Below, piece after piece: positions 59,880-64,000 of a stretch of 64,000 bases of DNA. This DNA comes from a bacterium. Its GTDB lineage: Bacteria > JAJVIF01. A program made the position numbers and the translations under genes. The DNA is taken from the NCBI GenBank assembly GCA_022072165.1, contig JAJVIF010000001.1, positions 62,001 to 126,000 of the forward strand. The letters run 5' to 3'. The notes beneath the pieces are model-generated. The model was not told the origin of the DNA and made no database searches. It worked only from the letters and a program-made list of their open reading frames with translations. Numbering within the stretch: position 1 is the stretch's first letter; each line of letters begins with the position of its first letter.

Positions 59880-60728
59880 ATGCCCATTAAAAAGTACAAG
59901 CCATATACCCCGTCACGTCGTGGCATGTCCACGCTCGTGGTGCCGGAACTCTCGAAGGACCGGCCGGTGAAGGCCCTGACCACCGGGCGTCGCGAAAAGG
60001 CGGGCCGGAACAACACCGGACGCACCACCGCGCGGTTCCGGGGCGGGGGACACAAGCAGCTCCTCCGGGATGTCGACTTCAAGCGCAACAAGCTCGGCGT
60101 CGTCGCCCGCGTGAAGCAGCTGGAGTACGACCCCAACCGGACCGCGAACCTGGCGTTGCTCCACTACGAAGATGGTGTCAAGGCGTACATCGTCGCTCCC
60201 CATGGCCTGAAAGCCGGCGACACCGTCATGGCGAGCCCCGATGCCCCGATCCGCGTTGGCAATGCGCTCCCCCTGGCGAACATCCCCCTTGGGACGCTGG
60301 TCCACTGTGTGGAACTGCAGCCCGGACGTGGCGCACAGTTGGCCCGTGGAGCCGGTGCGGCCGCCCAGGTCATGGCCAAAGAGGGTAAGTACGTCCAGCT
60401 CCGCCTCCCCTCCGGGGAAGTCCGGAACTTCCAGCCCACCTGCCGCGCGACTGTTGGCCAGGTCGGGAACCTGGAGAAAGAAAACGTCAAGATCGGAAAG
60501 GCGGGTCGCAGCCGCTGGCTGGGGCGCCGCCCGCACAACCGCGGCACCGTCATGAACCCTGTGGATCACCCGCACGGTGGGGGCGAGGGCAAGTCGAACT
60601 CCGGACGTCCGCCGACCAGCCCCTGGGGCCTGCAGGCGAAGGGGGCCAAGACCCGCCGCAAAAACAAGCCGTCCGACATGTACATCGTCAAGCGCGTCAA
60701 CAAGCGCCGCGATTCGAAGAAGAAGTAG
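59880..60728 (+). CDS. rplB: 50S ribosomal protein L2
   Basis: Core protein needed for subunit joining and peptidyl transfer, 282 aa. It begins [20 protein letters not shown] and has the conserved [12 protein letters not shown] with the important His near residue 229, then a basic C-terminal tail. Only a weak ribosome site is seen before ATG (GAGGACACC). Confidence 0.98.
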   Translation: MPIKKYKPYTPSRRGMSTLVVPELSKDRPVKALTTGRREKAGRNNTGRTTARFRGGGHKQLLRDVDFKRNKLGVVARVKQLEYDPNRTANLALLHYEDGVKAYIVAPHGLKAGDTVMASPDAPIRVGNALPLANIPLGTLVHCVELQPGRGAQLARGAGAAAQVMAKEGKYVQLRLPSGEVRNFQPTCRATVGQVGNLEKENVKIGKAGRSRWLGRRPHNRGTVMNPVDHPHGGGEGKSNSGRPPTSPWGLQAKGAKTRRKNKPSDMYIVKRVNKRRDSKKK

Positions 60729-60755
60729 TCCCAGGACCAGGAGGCCTCTGCCTGT

Positions 60756-61043
60756 ATGAGCCGCAGCAGCAAAAAGGGACCGTACGTTGAACTGTCCCTG
60801 CTCAAGAAGATCCGGACCATGAATGAGTCCGGTGACCGGCGGGTACTCAAGACCTGGGCCCGGGACTGCACCATCGTGCCGGAGTTCGTCCGGCACACGA
60901 TCGCGGTCCATGATGGGCGTCGGCACCTGCCGGTGTACATCGAGGAAAACATGATCGGGCACAAGCTGGGGGAGTTCGCACCGACCCGGCAGTTCCGTGG
61001 CCACCCCGGTGGCAAAGGCGACAAGAAAAGCGGCAAGCGATAA
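60756..61043 (+). CDS. rpsS: 30S ribosomal protein S19
   Basis: 95-aa head protein of the small subunit. It begins [19 protein letters not shown] and has [20 protein letters not shown] and [20 protein letters not shown] lies about 12 nt before ATG. It follows rplB by 27 nt. Confidence 0.98.
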   Translation: MSRSSKKGPYVELSLLKKIRTMNESGDRRVLKTWARDCTIVPEFVRHTIAVHDGRRHLPVYIEENMIGHKLGEFAPTRQFRGHPGGKGDKKSGKR

Positions 61044-61085
61044 GTTTCGCCGCCCCTGTCAGCGGCAAGGAGCAAGGAGCCAAAC

Positions 61086-61454
61086 GTGGCTGAACAAAGC
61101 GCATATCGCATCGTGGCACGGGCCAGCCGGGTTCCTGGCAGCCCCTTCAAGCTGCGCCGGTACGCCCGCCTGATTTCCGGTCGGCCCGTGGAGGAAGCGC
61201 TCGATCTGCTGAGCGTCATGCCCTCCCCGAACGCCCGGAAGGTCTGGAAGGTCGTCCAGCAGGCCCGGGCTAATGCGGAGAACAACTTCCAGCAGGATGC
61301 TGCCGATCTGGTGATCTCCCAGATCTGGGTCAACGAAGGGCCGCGCCTCAAGCGCTTCCAGCCCCGGGCCCGCGGCCGCGCGTTCCCGATTTTGAAGCGC
61401 ACCAGCCACATCACGCTGGAACTCGGTCCGAAGCCTGTGAAGGAGAGTAACTAG
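61086..61454 (+). CDS. rplV: 50S ribosomal protein L22
   Basis: 122-aa protein lining the exit tunnel. It shows the domain V-contacting hairpin GPRLKRFQPRARGRAFPILK and ends THITLELG, the macrolide-related loop being intact. GTG start with AAGGAG about 7 nt upstream. It ends 2 nt before rpsC. Confidence 0.96.
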   Translation: MAEQSAYRIVARASRVPGSPFKLRRYARLISGRPVEEALDLLSVMPSPNARKVWKVVQQARANAENNFQQDAADLVISQIWVNEGPRLKRFQPRARGRAFPILKRTSHITLELGPKPVKESN

Positions 61455-61456
61455 CC

Positions 61457-62101
61457 ATGGGCCAGAAAGTCAGCCCCCTAGGGTTTCGGGTCGGCATCTC
61501 CAAGCCCTGGCGCGCCACCTGGTTCGCCGAAGGCCCGACCTACAGCCGTAACCTGCTGGAAGACGTGAAAATCCGTCGGCTGGTCCAGGGTCGCTTCAAG
61601 AACGCCGGTATTGACCGGATTGAGACAGAACGCGACCACGGCCGGGTCAAAATCATCATCTACTCCTCCAAGCCGGGCATCATCATCGGCTCCGGAGGGC
61701 AGAACATCGAGAAGCTGCGCCAGTTCCTGCAGTCGCAGGTGAAGAGCGAGATTCTGGTCAACATCCAGTCGATCCAGAAGCCGGACCTCTCGTCCAATCT
61801 CGTGGCGCAGAACATCGCGCGTCAGCTCGAAGACCGCCGCCGGTTCCGCCGTACCGTCAAGCAGGCGCTGCAGCGGGTCATGAAGGCGGGGGCCAAGGGC
61901 TGCAAGATTCGCGTCAAGGGACGCCTGGATGGCAACGAAATGAGCCGCCAGGAGACCGTGCGCGAAGGACGCGTCCCCCTGCATACCCTGCGGGCGGATA
62001 TCGACTACGGCCAGGAGCCGGCCAAGACCACCTATGGCGTCGTTGGCGTCACCGTCTGGATCTACCGCGGTGATGTCGCCCACGCCTTCAAGGGGAATTA
62101 G
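61457..62101 (+). CDS. rpsC: 30S ribosomal protein S3
   Basis: 214-aa protein at the mRNA entry site. It begins MGQKVSPLGFRVGISKPW, contains a KH-type RNA domain with IIIGSGGQNIEKLR, and ends with the IDYGQEPAKTTYGVVGV region. Start nearly abuts rplV, with GGAGAG in the end of that gene. Confidence 0.98.
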   Translation: MGQKVSPLGFRVGISKPWRATWFAEGPTYSRNLLEDVKIRRLVQGRFKNAGIDRIETERDHGRVKIIIYSSKPGIIIGSGGQNIEKLRQFLQSQVKSEILVNIQSIQKPDLSSNLVAQNIARQLEDRRRFRRTVKQALQRVMKAGAKGCKIRVKGRLDGNEMSRQETVREGRVPLHTLRADIDYGQEPAKTTYGVVGVTVWIYRGDVAHAFKGN

Positions 62102-62110
62102 GAGCCACCG

Positions 62111-62518
62111 ATGCTGCAGCCCAAGCGCCTGAAATGGCGCCGCCCGCACCGGATCTACCCGACCGGCTACGCCTGGAAGGGAAATCAGATCAGCTTCGGG
62201 GAATATGGCCTCCAGGCGACCTCGGGCGCCCGGATCACGGCCCGGCAGATCGAAGCCGCCCGTATCGCCATGACCCGCAAGATCAAGCGCGGTGGCAAGA
62301 TCTGGATCCGGATCTTCCCCCACCAGGTCATCACCTCCAAGCCACTGGAGACTCGCATGGGGAAAGGGAAGGGCTCGCCCGACCACTACGTCGCGCTGGT
62401 CCGCCCCGGCACCATGATGTTCGAGATGAGTGGCGTCCCGGTCGACCTGGCCAAAGCCGCCATGCGCCTGGCGAAGTACAAACTGCCCTGCCGCACCCAG
62501 TTCGTGGTGAAGCAGTAA
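62111..62518 (+). CDS. rplP: 50S ribosomal protein L16
   Basis: 135-aa protein near the A site. It begins [20 protein letters not shown] and has [48 protein letters not shown] lies before ATG, which follows rpsC by 9 nt. Confidence 0.98.
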   Translation: MLQPKRLKWRRPHRIYPTGYAWKGNQISFGEYGLQATSGARITARQIEAARIAMTRKIKRGGKIWIRIFPHQVITSKPLETRMGKGKGSPDHYVALVRPGTMMFEMSGVPVDLAKAAMRLAKYKLPCRTQFVVKQ

Positions 62519-62531
62519 AGGAGGCCCGCCC

Positions 62532-62732
62532 ATGAAGTCCGATGCCAGCCTGGCGGATCTGCGGAACCTGCCGGATCAGGAACTGGGCAAGAAGTACAGC
62601 GAGCTCAAGCGAAAGCTGTATGACGCCCGGATGCGGATCCAGGGCCTGCCCTCCTCGGAAATCCGCCGTACGCGGCGCACTGTCGCCCAACTCCTGACCA
62701 TTGCCCGCGAACGCGGCCTGCGTATCTCCTAA
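62532..62732 (+). CDS. rpmC: 50S ribosomal protein L29
   Basis: 66-aa helical hairpin protein at the tunnel exit. It has DLRNLPDQELGKKYSELKRK, EIRRTRRTVAQLLTIARERG. AAAGGAGG lies 8 nt before ATG. Spacing from rplP is 13 nt. Confidence 0.96.
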   Translation: MKSDASLADLRNLPDQELGKKYSELKRKLYDARMRIQGLPSSEIRRTRRTVAQLLTIARERGLRIS

Positions 62733-62754
62733 AGGAGCCGAGGAAGTCACCAGC

Positions 62755-63021
62755 ATGGGAACTGAGACCGGTACTCCCGTCAAGCGCGTCCTGCGCGGCC
62801 GGGTCAAGAGCACCAAGATGCAGAAGACCATCGTGGTCGTGGTCGAGCGCACCAAGCGCCATCGGCTCTACGAAAAGGTGCTGCGCGAGCATAAGCACTA
62901 CATGGCCCACGATCCCGAAGAGACCGCCCATGAAGGGGACTTCGTCGAGATCATCGAGCACCGGCCCCTGTCCCGGCACAAGCGCTGGGCCCTCCACAAG
63001 ATTCTCGAGCGTGCCCGCTAA
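62755..63021 (+). CDS. rpsQ: 30S ribosomal protein S17
   Basis: 88-aa OB-fold protein. It contains RVLRGRVKSTKMQKTIVVVV and the closing PLSRHKRWALHKILERA. ATG 62755 is used; an in-frame upstream start would lie inside rpmC. GAGGAAG is close upstream. Confidence 0.96.
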   Translation: MGTETGTPVKRVLRGRVKSTKMQKTIVVVVERTKRHRLYEKVLREHKHYMAHDPEETAHEGDFVEIIEHRPLSRHKRWALHKILERAR

Positions 63022-63035
63022 GGAGACCCTGACCG

Positions 63036-63407
63036 ATGATTCAGACCGAAAGCCGGCTTAAGGTCGCGGATAACTCCGGTGCCAAAGAACTCCTGGTGAT
63101 CCAGGTGATGGGCGGCACGCGGCGACGCTATGGCTCCATTGGAGACATCGTCAAAGCCGCCGTCAAAAAGGCGATCCCCGAGGGGACCGTGAAAAAAGGT
63201 GACGTGGTCCGGGCGGTCATCGTCCGCACCCGCAAAGAAGTCAGCCGTCCGGATGGCAGCAAGATCCGGTTCGATGACAACGCCGCCGTGATCATCGGCA
63301 AGACCGATGAGAACCCGGTGGGAACCCGCGTCTTCGGCCCCGTGGGCCGGGAGCTCCGCGAGAAGCGGTTCATGAAGATCGTCTCGCTCTCCCCCGAGGT
63401 TCTGTAG
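63036..63407 (+). CDS. rplN: 50S ribosomal protein L14
   Basis: 123-aa protein at the subunit interface. It begins [20 protein letters not shown] and has the signature [19 protein letters not shown], ending [18 protein letters not shown] lies 11 nt before ATG. Confidence 0.98.
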   Translation: MIQTESRLKVADNSGAKELLVIQVMGGTRRRYGSIGDIVKAAVKKAIPEGTVKKGDVVRAVIVRTRKEVSRPDGSKIRFDDNAAVIIGKTDENPVGTRVFGPVGRELREKRFMKIVSLSPEVL

Positions 63408-63443
63408 TAGCGACGGCGAGACCGTCAGGAAGGAGTGCCCGCT

Positions 63444-63794
63444 ATGGCGCGCACGATGGGGCCGACACTGAAGGCCCTGCATCAGATGAAGCTTCACGTC
63501 AAGACCGGCGACACCGTCCGGATCCTGGCGGGGAAGGACCGGGATAAGACCGGCAAAATCCTGACCGTCGACCGGGAGCGTCGGCGCGTGGTCGTGGAGG
63601 GCGTCAACGTCCATAAGCGGTTCCGCAAAGGCCCCACCCGGGGCCAGGGCGAGATCGTGGAACAGCCCCTTCCCGTGCATGCGTCCAACGTCATGCTGGT
63701 CTGCCCCCATTGCGGCGCGACCACCCGCACCAAGGCGGGCTTCGAGGGCGAGAAAAAGGTCCGTATGTGCCGGAAGTGCGAGGCGGTCGTTTAG
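63444..63794 (+). CDS. rplX: 50S ribosomal protein L24
   Basis: 116-aa protein that initiates large-subunit assembly. The KOW part reads VKTGDTVRILAGKDRDKTGK. The C-terminus has CPHCG and CRKC pairs, so it is the zinc-ribbon form. ATG 63444 is preferred over an in-frame GTG nine bases upstream because GGAAGGAG then has a normal spacing. Confidence 0.96.
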   Translation: MARTMGPTLKALHQMKLHVKTGDTVRILAGKDRDKTGKILTVDRERRRVVVEGVNVHKRFRKGPTRGQGEIVEQPLPVHASNVMLVCPHCGATTRTKAGFEGEKKVRMCRKCEAVV

Positions 63795-63822
63795 ACCGGC
63801 TCCAGGAGGAGACTGACGAACC

Positions 63823-64000
63823 ATGGCAAAAGCACCAGCAGCAAAGAAGGGCGGCGGCAAGCCAGCACCCAAGGGGGGCGGCGGTGGCCCCATGGGCGCT
63901 CCCTCCAAGGCGAAGGTCAAGAGCGGCGCCAAGATTGAAGGCGAAGGCCCGCAGTATGCCCCCAGCCAGGCCGGCCTCCGGATGCGCCAGCGGATGCAGG
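63823..64000 (+). CDS. rplE: Probable 50S ribosomal protein L5, N-terminal part, with low-complexity extension
   Basis: The gene runs off the window. CAGGAGGAG lies 12 nt before ATG. By order after rplX it should be rplE. The 59 visible residues are mostly a Lys/Ala/Gly/Pro-rich extension (MAKAPAAKKGGGKPAPKG) absent from typical L5; the closing GLRMRQRMQ could be the usual L5 start helix. No L5-specific motif is reached yet, so identity depends on gene order. Confidence 0.7.
   Translation, partial: MAKAPAAKKGGGKPAPKGGGGGPMGAPSKAKVKSGAKIEGEGPQYAPSQAGLRMRQRMQ

Overview
The window is chromosomal DNA from a GC-rich bacterium with an outer membrane. It encodes a type IV pilus secretin, a PilM/N/O inner-membrane platform and several lipoproteins. 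The core genes (RNA polymerase, ribosomal proteins, EF-Tu, EF-G, SMC, RNase III, ACP) are bacterial, but the gene order matches no common phylum exactly. Features pointing to a poorly sampled diderm lineage are a PilM-PilN fusion, free-standing ThiD2 next to ThiE, a Thermus-like insertion in RpoC, rpmG placed before rpsJ, and several apparently leaderless genes. The phylum cannot be fixed from the sequence alone. No phage, insertion sequence, CRISPR array or clear foreign island is visible.

Layout. 1-7241: pilus operon (secretin, PilM-PilN fusion, PilO, PilP-like) with a consensus promoter and a terminator. 7440-16047: O-antigen-ligase-like membrane protein, purine nucleoside phosphorylase, thioredoxin reductase, then a thiamin cluster (thiD2, thiE, thiS, thiG) enclosing a glycerophosphodiesterase and a HAD phosphatase, then rsmD. 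16066-25760: CoaD with an unknown N-terminal region, rpmF, acpP, rnc, a large secreted orphan protein and smc. 25859-33845: a minus-strand cell-wall amidase and M1-like peptidase, divergent from a TgpA-type transglutaminase, then a methyltransferase. 33898-47763: tRNA Thr-Tyr-Gly-Thr, tuf, secE, nusG, rplKAJL, rpoBC. 47871-50375: flavodoxin-fold oxidoreductase and two paralogous lipoproteins. 50426-53888: rpsL, rpsG, fusA. 53946-56997: a very cysteine-rich secreted protein behind an 8-bp tandem repeat, a lipoprotein, and an ArsR regulator with a double AHSA1 protein. 57229-64000: rpmG, rpsJ and the S10-spc ribosomal operon into rplE, cut by the window edge.

How it works together. More than half of the window is transcription and translation machinery under strong promoters of the form TTGACA, 17 bp, TAGNNT, with structured RNA between many cistrons (rplJ-rplL, rplL-rpoB, rpoB-rpoC, rpsG-fusA, rplC-rplD). 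The accessory material is mainly envelope biology: pilus, cell-wall amidase, transglutaminase, lipoproteins and secreted proteins. The most unusual items are the cysteine-rich secreted protein with its repeat and RNA hairpin at the ribosome binding site, the CoaD and PilMN fusions, the natural Pro-to-Gly change in the S12 decoding loop, and the long inverted repeat in front of fusA.
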